A stretch of 64,000 bases of DNA from positions 1 through 64,000 of the forward strand of contig NZ_CP049303.1 of NCBI RefSeq assembly GCF_019443985.1, read 5' to 3'. This document shows positions 1-8,555 of this stretch, one piece after another. The notes beneath the pieces were generated by a model that was not told the DNA's origin, ran no database searches, and saw only the letters and a list, made by a program, of their open reading frames with translations. Source of the stretch: Liquorilactobacillus hordei DSM 19519. Lineage in GTDB: Bacteria; Bacillota; Bacilli; Lactobacillales; Lactobacillaceae. Position 1 is the stretch's first letter. Each line of letters starts with the position of its first letter. The translations under genes and the position numbers were made by a program.

Positions 1-647
1 AAATGATTTGCAAATTAATGGTAAAAAATTCTCAGGTAATGCGATGCGCCTACAACGCGGAAGGATGTTTTCTCATGGAACCTTGATGTACGATGTGAAT
101 TTAAACGTAATTGCAAAAGCATTGAATGTACGAAAGATAAAATAGCAGCCAAAGGAATTAAATCGGTTCACAGCCGAGTTACCAACCTTAAGCCGTTTTT
201 TACTCCTAACTATCAGCAATTAACAATTGAAGAATTCCGTGATACATTGGCACAAAAGATTTTGGCGTAACTGATTTAAACCAAGCCAATGAGTATTTTC
301 TGGATGATACTGCCAAACAAGCCGTCGCGGATATAAATCATAAGATTTCAGTGATTGGAATTGGATTTACGGAAACTCACCGCAGGCTTCTATTCAGCAC
401 CGACAACATTTTGACCAAGGAACAATCGATTTTCGCTTACAGATTAAGCATGGTTGTATCAGCTACCTGCAAGTTTATGGTGATTTTTTTGGGCAAACTG
501 ATGTTAAAAAATTTACTGAGAAATTGATTGGTGTTCGTTATGATCGAGATGCTATTACTGAGGTTTTAGATAAAGTAGACTTACAACCCTTATTTTGGTA
601 AGATTGAGCGACAGTCGATTATTGATTTGCTGGTAAGACAAGAATAG
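1..647 (+). pseudogene. lplA: Lipoate-protein ligase A, decayed and cut by the window edge
   Basis: The first ~130 bases translate to the LplA core: [15 protein letters not shown], then [15 protein letters not shown], the lipoyl-AMP binding region of lipoate-protein ligases, which attach lipoate to 2-oxoacid dehydrogenase and GcvH subunits. The frame breaks near 135 (reading resumes as [18 protein letters not shown]), again near 265, and again around 360-480 and 595. The C-terminal accessory domain (VKKFTEKLIGVRYDR) is recognisable up to the stop at 645-647. At least three frameshifts make it non-functional. The 5' end lies outside the window. The family call is firm because long stretches in alternating frames match it. 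Confidence 0.85.
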
Positions 648-672
648 CTCACAAGAAGAAATGTATAATAAA

Positions 673-725
673 AGCTGAGAAAATTTGAGTACTAATTCGA
701 AATTAGACGAAAATTTTTCCCAGCT
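673..725. repeat. Shortened copy of the intergenic palindromic element
   Basis: An imperfect hairpin running from AGCTGAGAAAATTTGAG to TTTTTCCCAGCT. It is the reverse complement of the outer arms of the elements at 5693-5787 and 50207-50304 (TTTGAGTA, ACTCGAAATTA, GACGGAAA) with the middle ~40 nt missing, so it looks like an internal deletion derivative. The T-run after 725 would let it terminate transcription of the lplA remnant. Confidence 0.55.
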
Positions 726-749
726 TTTTACTGTCTTTTTGTTTTAAAT

Positions 750-785
750 GAGGCTGTGCCAAAAGTTAAATTTTGACCCAGCCTC
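750..785. terminator. Terminator-like hairpin of the dispersed repeat family
   Basis: GAGGCTG...CAAAA, loop, TTTTG...CAGCCTC forms a stem of about 12 pairs. It lies between the converging ends of the lplA remnant and the Ldh2 pseudogene. The same design with drifted stem sequence occurs at 5630, 26074, 35851, 46816 and 61624. The flank at 786-815 carries the ATAAACGTGTTCC module shared by other copies. Confidence 0.6.
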
Positions 786-824
786 GCTAATTATTTCGTA
801 TAAACGTGTTCCATCTGTAGCATA

Positions 825-1909
825 CTATTCTTTAATTTCTTGCGGTAACTTAATTGCAAATTTTTCGGCAATTGCAGTAATCTCTTGGATTGTTTTCGGA
901 TCTATGACAACACCATGCTTCGAATTATGGTCATAGTTACGATATTCACGGTCGCCAGAATCATAATATGGGTTCCTGGTATATGATCTAAATTCCGAAT
1001 ACGCTCAAACATTTTTTCAGCATTAGCTTTCAAAGTTGCTAAATCACCAAAAAAGCAGGGTTAATAACCATAAAGAATTGACTAAAGTCGTGCTTGCCAG
1101 TGTTGGTATCCGCCGAAATTGATCCTTGAGCTAAGATCCCCGTCAACAATTCAACAACTAACGAATTACCAAAACCTTTGTAGTTTGAATTTTCCTCCCG
1201 ATTACCACCAAGAGTCAATACCCCACCACCGGATTGATGTTCCGTAAAGGCAACTTCAGATAAAATTTCAGCAGCTTTTTTCGAATCATGAATAATATTT
1301 CGCTCACGATCAATGGCCCATTCTCCAAAATTGGCTTTTGGTTCTTAGCCAAAACCATAATTTACCGCTAGAAACACTTGATGTCGCCCCATCAAAAACA
1401 AAAGGATGTGGATCAGCTGGGAAAGTAAAAGCAAAAGCATTTGAACCCAAGAAAGCTTCGATTGCATTAGTCGGTACAACGAGCGGTCGTGTATTAGTAG
1501 TCGAAATCCCAATCAAGCCTGCTTCGGCCGCTAAGCGAGAATAATACCCAGCTGTGCCAAAATGATTTGAGTTGCGAATAACGGCCATAGCAATATTAGT
1601 AGTTTTGGCTTTTTTTATTAGACTCTTAATTGCCAAAGCAGATGCAATCTGTCCCATATTTCCGTTAGCATCAAGTAATAGACTGGTATCCGTTTCTTTT
1701 AAAGTTTTGACCTCATTTTGTGGTTTGATAGTGCCATCTTTAACCATTCGGATATACCAATCAAGTCGTTGAATTCCATGAGAAGAAATTCCTCTTAAAT
1801 CCGCATCCACTAAAGTATCAGCTAATAATGTGCCATCAGTAGCAGAAAAGCCAGCTTTTTGGAAGACTTCTTCTAAAAATTCAGTTTCAGCTGTAGCAGT
1901 AATTCGCAT
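825..1909 (-). pseudogene. Ldh2-family malate/L-lactate (2-hydroxyacid) dehydrogenase, frameshifted
   Basis: From the ATG at 1907-1909 (good SD GAAGAAAG) the protein begins MRITATAETEFLEEVF and keeps the Ldh2/MDH2 hallmarks: DLRGISSHGIQRL, NSNHFGTAGYYS, and the NTRPLVVPT region. This NAD(P)-dependent family oxidises malate, lactate, ureidoglycolate and related 2-hydroxyacids. The frame breaks near 1365 (reading continues as VLAKNQKPILENGPLIVSE), again near 1060 at a poly-A run, and around 955. The C-terminus is recovered as ITAIAEKFAIKLPQEIKE before the TAG at 825-827. Total coding length of about 360 codons fits the family. It sits behind a complete T-box leader, so it was once an amino-acid-regulated dehydrogenase. 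The exact substrate is unknown. Confidence 0.85.
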
Positions 1910-1950
1910 AAAAACACTTTCTTCTTTAATTATTTTTAAACAACAAACAA

Positions 1951-2197
1951 AAAACCCGTTCGACACTATTCTCATAGTGCAAGACGGGTTGACCGTGGTA
2001 CCACTTGCTCTTCATTTATCATTTGATAAATCTCAATGACATAAATTGTCAAAAAAGATAACGGATTTTACCGATTGAATAGCTTACACCATTCAACATT
2101 AATTTGAGCTCATTTTCATCAGTCGTTACCTACACCTTTTCAGCTCCCGGTGCTCTCTCTAAAATAACAAAACTGAATCTCTTCTCAAAAATTATTT
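1951..2197 (-). ncRNA. T-box leader, specifier read as AUG (Met)
   Basis: On the minus strand the conserved T-box AAGTGGTACCACGG lies at 2006-1993. It is followed by the terminator stem AACCCGT/ACGGGTT (1990-1953) and a T-run. Upstream, Stem I shows the AGAGAG segment, the apical GCTGAAAA, and then GATGAAAATGAGCTC. By the usual GAA-N-XXX-purine layout of the specifier loop the codon is ATG at 2113-2111, that is Met. It controls the Ldh2-type gene. The T-box identity is firm. The specifier is my reading by pattern and has not been folded. Confidence 0.85.
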
Positions 2198-2203
2198 ACG
2201 TTC

Positions 2204-2232
2204 ATTAAAGAACAAAACTTGATAGATGTCAA
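2204..2232 (-). promoter_or_regulatory. Promoter of the first T-box leader
   Basis: Minus strand TTGACA (2232-2227), 17-nt spacer, TTTAAT (2209-2204). Transcription would start near 2197, just before Stem I of the T-box. Confidence 0.65.
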
Positions 2233-2362
2233 TCATGAAAAAATTAACTTTCAATGATCATTAGCTGGCAAGGTGTGCTTGATCAATCAGATACAAAAAT
2301 AAATTGAAATTCAAAATGATACAACATATACTAAAACTAATATTTTTTTAAGGAGTGAAACC

Positions 2363-2910
2363 ATGTTTACATACAAAATTGATTCTGAAGTTAGTCTAGC
2401 GTTACCCAGACCCAAATCGACGCCGCACCTCTTTTTCAAATTATTAAAGAGAGTCACGAAGAATTACAGGTTTGGTTGCCTTGGGTTCCCTCACTGAAAA
2501 GTATTGAAGATGAAGAAACATTTCTTAGTGGTGTCTTAAAAAACTTTGGTAATGAACGCTCATTAAATACAGTTATTCTATACCGAGACACCCCTGTAGG
2601 AATGATTAGCTTCAACAAATTTAACACAACAAACCAATGTGCGGATATAGGTTATTGGCTAGGAACTAAACATGTAGGTAATGGAATTGTTCACCGCGCC
2701 GTTGCCGGAATGTGTACGATTGGATTTACAGACTATGATATTCATAAAATCGAAATTCATGCAGCAGTGGAAAACGTACGCAGTAATCAAGTTGCAAAAA
2801 AAGCTGGTTTCCATCTTGATGGCTTACTTCGAGCAAACGAGTTGCTAGCTGATGGATTCCATGATGAAAATGTTTGGTCATTGCTTAAAGAAGAATGGGA
2901 AAAGCACTAG
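2363..2910 (+). pseudogene. RimJ/RimL-type GNAT N-acetyltransferase, frameshifted
   Basis: ATG at 2363 follows AAGGAGTG. The N-terminus MFTYKIDSEVSLAL runs in one frame. Near 2405 the frame changes and the rest reads QIDAAPLFQIIKESHEELQVWLPWVPSL and on to the stop at 2910. The body has the RimL signature: WLPWVPSLKSIEDEETFL, the acetyl-CoA loop region IGYWLGTKHVGNGIV, and IEIHAAVENVRSNQVAKKAGF. Family members acetylate ribosomal protein N-termini or small molecules. One base change is enough to explain the break, so this is a recent pseudogene or possibly a sequencing error. Confidence 0.75.
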
Positions 2911-3097
2911 TTTCATGTCTTCAATTCTTTTCATTTTTACGAACTAACTCAACATCCAAAACATAAGTTCATCTAAACATTAAATAATATTTTTAACTAT
3001 GAGCACCAGAGATCTATCTCTGTTTGACTCTTAGCAGTAACAATATTATTTTTATGTTATTCTGAAATTAGTAATAATTTAAAATTCAAGTGATAAT

Positions 3098-4043
3098 ATG
3101 AAAGCACTATATTTTAATAATTTGGAGATAACTCTGTTTTGAAGTATGGAAATATTCAGTCACCCAAATAAATGCGGAGCAAATATTAGTTAAAACTCAA
3201 TTTATTGGATTGAATTTTGCCGATATTTATCGTCGACGTGGCACATATCACATTGAAAAACACCATCCTTACATTAAATGGTTACGAGGCACTTGGCGAA
3301 GTTGTTGCAGTTGGTAGCCATATTAATGACTTCAAGTTAGGAGATACTGTCTTCTTTGTTGATGTGCCTTCGCTAATGCAGAATATGTCAGCGTTCCGTC
3401 TGAAAATGCAATTATAGTCCCTGAAAACCTAGATCCAAAAATAATTGCTTCTGTTGGCCTACAGGGATTAACTGCTGATTTTCTAGCACATGATCTCGGA
3501 AAAAACCTTCCCGGTAACAATGTATTCATTCACGGCATCAGTGGCGGTGTTGGCCAGATATTGTCACAAATGCTAACCAGTGATGGTATAAATGTTTATG
3601 GATCACCTCAACACTTGCAAAGCAAACATTGGCTCTTCAACAAGGAGCGGTCAAAATTTTCTTAAGAAATACTCCTTGGAATCAGAATTTGAACGGAAAA
3701 TTTGATACTATTTATGACGGTGTAGGAAAAACACTTGAACAGAGTCTAGCTCTTGCAACTAACAAAGGAAAAGTCATTTTTTATGGTATGTCTGGAGGAA
3801 ATCCTCCAAAATTGATCCCATTAAACTATTAAATCAATCAAAAAGCATCCTGACTGGAGACTTGTGGGATTATCTGAGTATGCAATCGAACGAAAGAAGC
3901 GCAGTCAAAGATTATTTTCTTATTTTCAAGAAAATAAGATAAAGATTAGTGAACCAACAATTTTTTCATTAGCTGATGGTCAAAAAGCCTATGAGTATTT
4001 AGAATCTGGAAAAAGTGCTGGTAAAATTTTATTAAAGCCTTGA
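3098..4043 (+). pseudogene. Zinc-less NADPH:quinone oxidoreductase (Qor type), multiply frameshifted
   Basis: Reading across frames gives MKALYFNNFGDNSVLKYGNIQ, FIGLNFADIYRRRGTY, GYEALGEVVAVGSHINDFKLGD, then VFIHGISGGVGQILSQM (the glycine-rich NADPH-binding turn) and LESGKSAGKILLKP at the end. This is the medium-chain reductase fold without zinc ligands. Frame changes occur near 3120, 3155, 3265, 3370, 3605 and 3820, so no full protein can be made. It lies upstream of a broken SDR and a broken HxlR regulator, a grouping usual for redox-stress genes. All three have decayed together. Confidence 0.8.
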
Positions 4044-4087
4044 AAAAAATTTTAAAATGAATTTCAATATAGCAAATAAGGTGAATT

Positions 4088-4515
4088 ATGCAATTAACAA
4101 AAAACGACCTAGCAAAACACTATTTTTATAAGACTGAATTAATCCAATTATGCCGTGAACGTAGATTACCAACATATGGAACAAAGGCTGAATTAAACTA
4201 TTATTTATCTTGCTACTTAGATGGCATACCTTCAAAAGAAATCCAACCTCTACGCACAAATAATCGAAAAGCTCTAACAAAAACTGATATAAACTTAGAA
4301 ACGAAATTAATTGGAGAAGGCTTCACGTTTAATGAGCACGCTCGTCTCTTCTTTGCCAACTATTATCATGTTAAAAAATTCAGTTTTAAAAAAGAAATGG
4401 CAATTATCAAACGACGAGTTGAAACCCAAAATCAGACAGAATACACTGTCAGAGACCTAATAAAAGAACTTAAGAATTCTAAAAAAATAGTTAACACACC
4501 AGAGGAACAAACTTA
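4088..4515 (+). pseudogene. SAP-domain protein, 3' end lost
   Basis: The product begins MQLTKNDLAKHYFYKTELIQLCRERRLPTYGTKAELNYYL, a SAP helix-loop-helix motif (LCRERRLPTYGTKAEL), often DNA-binding. A basic alpha-helical part follows (HVKKFSFKKEMAIIKRRVETQNQTEYTV). After the sequence EEQTYQ, near 4515, the reading frame runs into DNA that belongs to an SDR gene in another frame. The natural C-terminus is therefore gone and the frame closes only at 4603. The break looks like a deletion junction. The function of this family is not established. Confidence 0.55.
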
Positions 4516-4524
4516 TCAAAGGAA

Positions 4525-5152
4525 CTCTCATCAAAATATTCAGCCGAACAAGTTGCTTTCCAACAGACTGATGTATCTAATGCAATATCTGTTGCTGATT
4601 TGAAACTTAAAACAAGTCAGCTATTTGGATGAGTTGATAGTATTATTAATAACGCCGTTATTTTTACCAAAGGTGCTTTGCATGAAGTTACCAAAGATGC
4701 TTGGGATCGAATCATGGCAATTGATGTAAAATCAGTTTACTTGATGACAAAAGAATTTGTACCTGACATGATAGAACAAAAAGCAGGTACAATTGTTAAT
4801 ACTGCTTCTATCTCTGGATTAACCGGTGATTATAATATGGCCGCTTATGATGCTGCTAAAAGGAGCATTAGTAAATCTGGTTCGTGCAATGGCCCTTGAT
4901 TACGGTAAATATGGATTAGGGTTAACAATGTTAATCCCGGTCCAACAATGACCCCCTATGTTTAAAGCCAATCCTCAATCAATAATTGATACCTTCAAAC
5001 AGGCTAGCCCACTTGGAAAATTAGCGGAAGCAGATGATATTGCTCGTGTTATGTATTTCTTATCCTCTGATGAATCTAATCCAATTACTGGTGAAAATAT
5101 TCCTGTTTCTGCTGGCTTTGAAGTTTATAGCGGCCAACCCGTTCAAAAATAA
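4525..5152 (+). pseudogene. Short-chain dehydrogenase/reductase, 5' truncated and broken
   Basis: The remnant starts within the protein (YSAEQVAFQQTDVSN), lacking the N-terminal ~55 residues with the TGxxxGxG cofactor loop. Classical SDR parts follow: IINNAVIFTKGAL (the NNAG region), IVNTASISGLTGDYNMAAYDAAK (catalytic Ser, Tyr and Lys of YxxxK), and NPGPTMTPMF. An in-frame TGA in FG*VDSIINNA fits a CGA-to-TGA change, and there are frameshifts near 4870, 4925 and 4955. The C-terminus ENIPVSAGFEVYSGQPVQK is intact. It is a clear pseudogene, joined on its left to the SAP-domain fragment. Confidence 0.8.
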
Positions 5153-5227
5153 GATTTTTAATCCAGAAACTATGTAACCCCTAAAAAAGTGTTTCAGTAA
5201 ATATTAGAAATTATTTTTAATATTTAA

Positions 5228-5565
5228 ATGCCCTTCAAAAGTTAGATTCAAGGTTGTCCTGTAGAGAGTACTCTTCAAATAATCTCCGGCAAATGGAAAG
5301 CAGTAATTCTGTATCATCTCATTAAGAATAAAATCTGCCATTTTGGAGAACTACAACGTACTATGAAAGATTGTTCTCGCAGAATGCTGGCACTTCAGCT
5401 AAAAGAGCCAGAAATTGATGGCATAATTGAAAAACTATCTATCCTGTAATGCCTCCAAAAACAGATTACAAATTAACTTCTTTTTGGAAAACACTAATTC
5501 CTGTAATTAAATCAATGGAAAAATGGGGGAACTTGTATAATCAAAGTGTAGACCGTAAAAAGTGA
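5228..5565 (+). pseudogene. HxlR-family MarR-like regulator, broken
   Basis: Reading frames give CPVESTLQIISGKWKAVILYHL, then FGELQRTMKDCSRRMLALQLKE, the HxlR winged helix with its typical GKWK...ILYHL and FxELxR segments. After a frame change near 5450 it continues MPPKTDYKLTSFWKTLIPVIKSMEKWGNLY to the stop at 5563-5565. An in-frame TAG lies just after the putative ATG at 5228. HxlR proteins usually regulate neighbouring reductases, and both reductases to its left are also broken, so the regulator probably decayed with its targets. Confidence 0.75.
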
Positions 5566-5629
5566 TGTTACACTCAGAGATTCCCTACTAATAAGGTGAA
5601 CTTAATACTTTTAGTTCTAAAAACAAAAA

Positions 5630-5663
5630 AAGACTGTGCCAAAAGTTGAATTTTGACTCAGTC
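5630..5663. terminator. Terminator-like hairpin of the dispersed repeat family
   Basis: AGACTG...CAAAA, loop, TTTTG...CAGTCT, close in sequence to the hairpin at 750-785. It continues into the CGTGTTCC module and the long palindrome at 5693. Confidence 0.55.
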
Positions 5664-5692
5664 TCACTAATTATTCTGTGTAGGCGTGTTCC

Positions 5693-5787
5693 TTAAGCAA
5701 AAACTTTCCGTCTAACTTCGAATTACTAATAGTAAAGTACCCGCCATGTTCGTAATTTCGAGTTAATACTCAAATTTTCCCGACTTT
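5693..5787. repeat. Full-length palindromic intergenic element (copy 2)
   Basis: Imperfect ~95-nt inverted repeat. The inner arms pair AACTTCGAATTACTAATAG with the facing GTAATTTCGAGTT side. The outer arms are AAACTTTCCGTCTAACTT and AATTTTCCCGACTTTG. It aligns nearly base for base with the element at 50207-50304. The IS3 left end starts five bases after it. Confidence 0.65.
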
Positions 5788-5819
5788 GTACTGCCTTAAA
5801 AAAGTTGGACATGTTTGTT

Positions 5820-6662
5820 TTAATTGTTAGTTAGATACTGTTTACGATATTCAACTGGAGTTAATCCATGCCGCTTAAGTGAAATTCGCTGGGTATTATA
5901 CCAAGCAACATAATGTTCCACTAACGTACTTAGTTCATTGAGAGAAGTAACCTTAATGCGCCTTAAACATTCACGTTTAAGCATACTGAAAAAGCTCTCA
6001 ACTGGGGCATTGTCTAAACAATTTCCCTTACGAGACATGCTTTGAATGAAATGATGATGTCTTAGTTTAGCTTGATAATTGGTCATTTGATATTGCCACC
6101 CTTGATCAGAGTGTAGAATTGGTTTAGTGGTTGCGGGAATCTTTTTAATGACTGTCTCAAGGGTTTGATCGATTAAAACACGATTGGGTGTTGAACTAAC
6201 TTTAGCGGCTAAAACTTCATTACTAGCCTCATCAATAACTGTCGAAATATAACCCCATTTTCCACACGTAAGTTTAAACTGACTGACGTCAGTATGCAAA
6301 ACAGTATATGGTTTATGGGCCTTGAATTGTTGCTTGAGCAAGTTAGGTACCACCTGTCCAACATGACCATGATATGAGTTGTACCGCCCAGAATGTTTTG
6401 AAAAAAGAGTAACTTTCAGACCCATAGAAAACATAATTTTACGAACAGTTTCTAGACAAAGTTTAACATGATGCTGTTTTAAAACAAATCTCATGCGACG
6501 ATAACCATAAGTTTGATGAGAGCGGGCAAATTCTTGCCGAATAATTTGTTTAACCTGACGATATTTATCAGGCCGGTTTAGACAAGCTAAATGATAGTAA
6601 TACGTCGAACGCGCAAGTCCCGCAACTTTTAAGAGCGTAATAAAGGGATAATCACGCCGCAA
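5820..6662 (-). CDS. IS3-family transposase OrfB (DDE integrase core)
   Basis: 280 aa. The N-terminal HTH_21-like part (MRRDYPFITLLKVAGLARSTYYYH) is followed by the rve integrase core. Catalytic residues lie in LHTDVSQF (first D), ILHSDQGWQY (second D) and GNCLDNAPVESFFSMLKRE (E). The C-terminus GLTPVEYR is typical. In IS150-type elements OrfB is made as an OrfAB fusion by -1 frameshifting. Here the OrfB frame is open upstream of this ATG as far as the end of OrfA, through KIALKVKTINELRRDYP, which fits that mechanism. The gene appears intact. Confidence 0.92.
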   Translation of the reverse strand: MRRDYPFITLLKVAGLARSTYYYHLACLNRPDKYRQVKQIIRQEFARSHQTYGYRRMRFVLKQHHVKLCLETVRKIMFSMGLKVTLFSKHSGRYNSYHGHVGQVVPNLLKQQFKAHKPYTVLHTDVSQFKLTCGKWGYISTVIDEASNEVLAAKVSSTPNRVLIDQTLETVIKKIPATTKPILHSDQGWQYQMTNYQAKLRHHHFIQSMSRKGNCLDNAPVESFFSMLKRECLRRIKVTSLNELSTLVEHYVAWYNTQRISLKRHGLTPVEYRKQYLTNN

Positions 6663-6688
6663 TTCGTTAATTGTTTTAACTTTTAGTG

Positions 6689-7207
6689 CTATTTTTTGTT
6701 TCGAATTACGGCATCCAATTTTTTTAGATAAACATTCTCAATTTTAGTATAGGAAAGTTCCTGTTCTAAATGTCTGATTTGTTTTTGTTGTCTCTCTATT
6801 AACTGTTGTTCGGTCTTTTTCTTGGATGTTTCTTTCTTTTTCTTAACCATCTTGGGTCGTCCTATCTTAGATGAAATTACGGCTTTAATTCCAAATTGCC
6901 GCATTAATTTAAGCCAATTATAAACGACTGTGTGGCTGATATCAAAGTGGATGGCTGTTTTTTGAATACTGGTAGAATGGTTCAAGTAATAGGTAATAAC
7001 CGCTACCTTGAAATCATTAGAATAGTGCCGGCGTTTAAGCTGTTTAAGTCCGGTAGGACCAAAAGCTTTATAACGCGACACCCAAATTACTAATGGAGTA
7101 TCACTCGGCATCTTATATTTCAGACACAGTGTGTGGAGTGAATTTTCACCATTTAAATATTCTTTAACTACTTTCAACTTAAAGCTGTAGGTATAATTAC
7201 GTGTCAA
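6689..7207 (-). CDS. IS3-family transposase OrfA (helix-turn-helix)
   Basis: I place the start at the TTG at 7207-7205, giving 172 aa, the normal OrfA length for IS150. It follows GGAGGTGC. An ATG 16 codons further upstream begins outside the inverted repeat and is unlikely. The protein has two HTH_28-type modules (YTYSFKLKVVKEYLNGENSLHTLCLKYKMP and YSNDFKVAVITYYLNHSTSIQKTAIHFDISHTVVYNWL) and a C-terminal leucine-rich coiled coil (KKTEQQLIERQQKQIRHLEQELSYTKIE). It ends at AAAAAATAG, an A-run where -1 slippage would enter OrfB. Confidence 0.88.
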   Translation of the reverse strand: MTRNYTYSFKLKVVKEYLNGENSLHTLCLKYKMPSDTPLVIWVSRYKAFGPTGLKQLKRRHYSNDFKVAVITYYLNHSTSIQKTAIHFDISHTVVYNWLKLMRQFGIKAVISSKIGRPKMVKKKKETSKKKTEQQLIERQQKQIRHLEQELSYTKIENVYLKKLDAVIRNKK

Positions 7208-7281
7208 AAAAGCACCTCCAAAACTTGATTTACATGTCCAAGTTTTGTAAGGCACTTCACTTATGTCACACTCACTACTCT

Positions 7282-8454
7282 TTATTCATAAATATAATCG
7301 CGTGTTCGTGGTAAGTTCTTTCCACTTGGTCCCTTAGAAATCAAGTACTGAATACAATCAATATTGCCTGACTCAAAAGAAGCAGCACAAGCTTGCAAGT
7401 ATAGATCCCACATTCGAATGAACTTCTCATCCATTTTTTCTGAGATTTCATCTAAATGCTGCTTAAAGTTCTCATCCCAAATCTCAAGTGTGTGTTGGTA
7501 GTGGCGTCTGAGCGTTTCTATATCAAAAACCTGCATTCCTGCGTCAATAATATGTTTCAAATTCTCATTCAGACCCGGTACATATCCACCAGGGAAAATA
7601 TATTGGTTAATCCAACCATTATATGCTCCACCTTGTTGTCTGGTTATTCCATGAATTAAAGCAACACCATCATTACTCAAATACTTGGAAATCGTTTTGA
7701 AATAAGTTTCAAGGTTTTCCTTACCTACATGTTCAAACATTCCAACACTAGTAATGTAATCAAAGGGTTCATGTTTTAACTCGCGGTAATCTTCAAGATA
7801 TACTTCTGCTTGACCTTCCAATCCCTCATCTACAATCCGCTGTTTAACAAATTTATACTGTTCTTCACTCAGTGTAATCCCAGCAACTTTCAGACCAAAT
7901 TCCTTAGCGGCAGTCAGCATTAAGGTTCCCCAACCACAACCGATATCTAGCAATGTCTTTCCCCGCTGTGGATCCAATTTCTTAATAATGTGATGCACTT
8001 TATTCATTTGAGCCTGTTCTAAACTATCATCTTTGTGTTCAAAATATGCACAAGAATAGGTCATTGTCGGATCAAGCCATAGCTTATAAAAATCATTTCC
8101 CAAATCATAATGACTCTGAACATCATATTTGCTGCTTTTCTCCGAGTGCGATTGCTTCGGTAAAAATTTCTTTAGCTTGCTATTATAAAAGAAACTTTCA
8201 GCTGAATCATAAGCTGCTTTGACTAATTTCTGAATAGAACCATCAATCTGAATCCTACCATCCATATATGCTTCCCCTAAAGCAATTGATGCATTACGCA
8301 TTATTTCTTTAACTGGAACAGCTTCTTTAAAAGTAATATTCACTTCTGGTGTTCCTTCACCATAAACTTCACTTTTTCCATCCCAATAAGTAACACGAAC
8401 TGGAATATTAAAAGACTTACTCAAAATTTGCTTATAAAAAACCTTATCAATCAC
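7282..8454 (-). CDS. cfa: Cyclopropane-fatty-acyl-phospholipid synthase
   Basis: 390 aa, usual family length. It transfers the methyl group of S-adenosylmethionine to unsaturated acyl chains of membrane phospholipids, giving cyclopropane (lactobacillic-type) fatty acids that help acid and stress tolerance. The SAM-binding motif [11 protein letters not shown] is near residue 168. It is preceded by the typical [34 protein letters not shown]. The active-site region [12 protein letters not shown] and [29 protein letters not shown] also matches the family. It is transcribed alone from the 8455-8555 gap, and the IS3 element lies just past its stop. Confidence 0.95.
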   Translation of the reverse strand: MIDKVFYKQILSKSFNIPVRVTYWDGKSEVYGEGTPEVNITFKEAVPVKEIMRNASIALGEAYMDGRIQIDGSIQKLVKAAYDSAESFFYNSKLKKFLPKQSHSEKSSKYDVQSHYDLGNDFYKLWLDPTMTYSCAYFEHKDDSLEQAQMNKVHHIIKKLDPQRGKTLLDIGCGWGTLMLTAAKEFGLKVAGITLSEEQYKFVKQRIVDEGLEGQAEVYLEDYRELKHEPFDYITSVGMFEHVGKENLETYFKTISKYLSNDGVALIHGITRQQGGAYNGWINQYIFPGGYVPGLNENLKHIIDAGMQVFDIETLRRHYQHTLEIWDENFKQHLDEISEKMDEKFIRMWDLYLQACAASFESGNIDCIQYLISKGPSGKNLPRTRDYIYE

Positions 8455-8555
8455 GGTAAAATGTCATCTGCCTTCCACTCACTTTTTGTTATTAAATAAT
8501 ACAATTCTAACACTAATTTTATTTTATTTCTAAGTAATGCGTACAAAAAATTTTT

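Larger units (their letters stand above)
5792..7254 (-). mobile_element. IS3-family (IS150-like) insertion sequence
   Basis: A 1463-bp element bounded by 23-bp imperfect inverted repeats at 5792-5814 and 7232-7254 (21 of 23 match; both start TGCCTTA and end GGACATGT). It contains overlapping orfA and orfB of IS150 type. I found no convincing direct target repeat next to the ends. It sits immediately downstream of the cfa stop codon (7282), without disrupting cfa. Confidence 0.9.

Noticed and set aside
748..936. Plus-strand ORF of 62 codons.
   Set aside because: It runs over the repeat hairpin and antisense to the C-terminal end of the Ldh2 pseudogene; no SD or domain.
5785..7262. Target-site duplication of the IS3 element.
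   Set aside because: The bases next to both inverted repeats do not match over 3-4 bp, so no duplication can be claimed.
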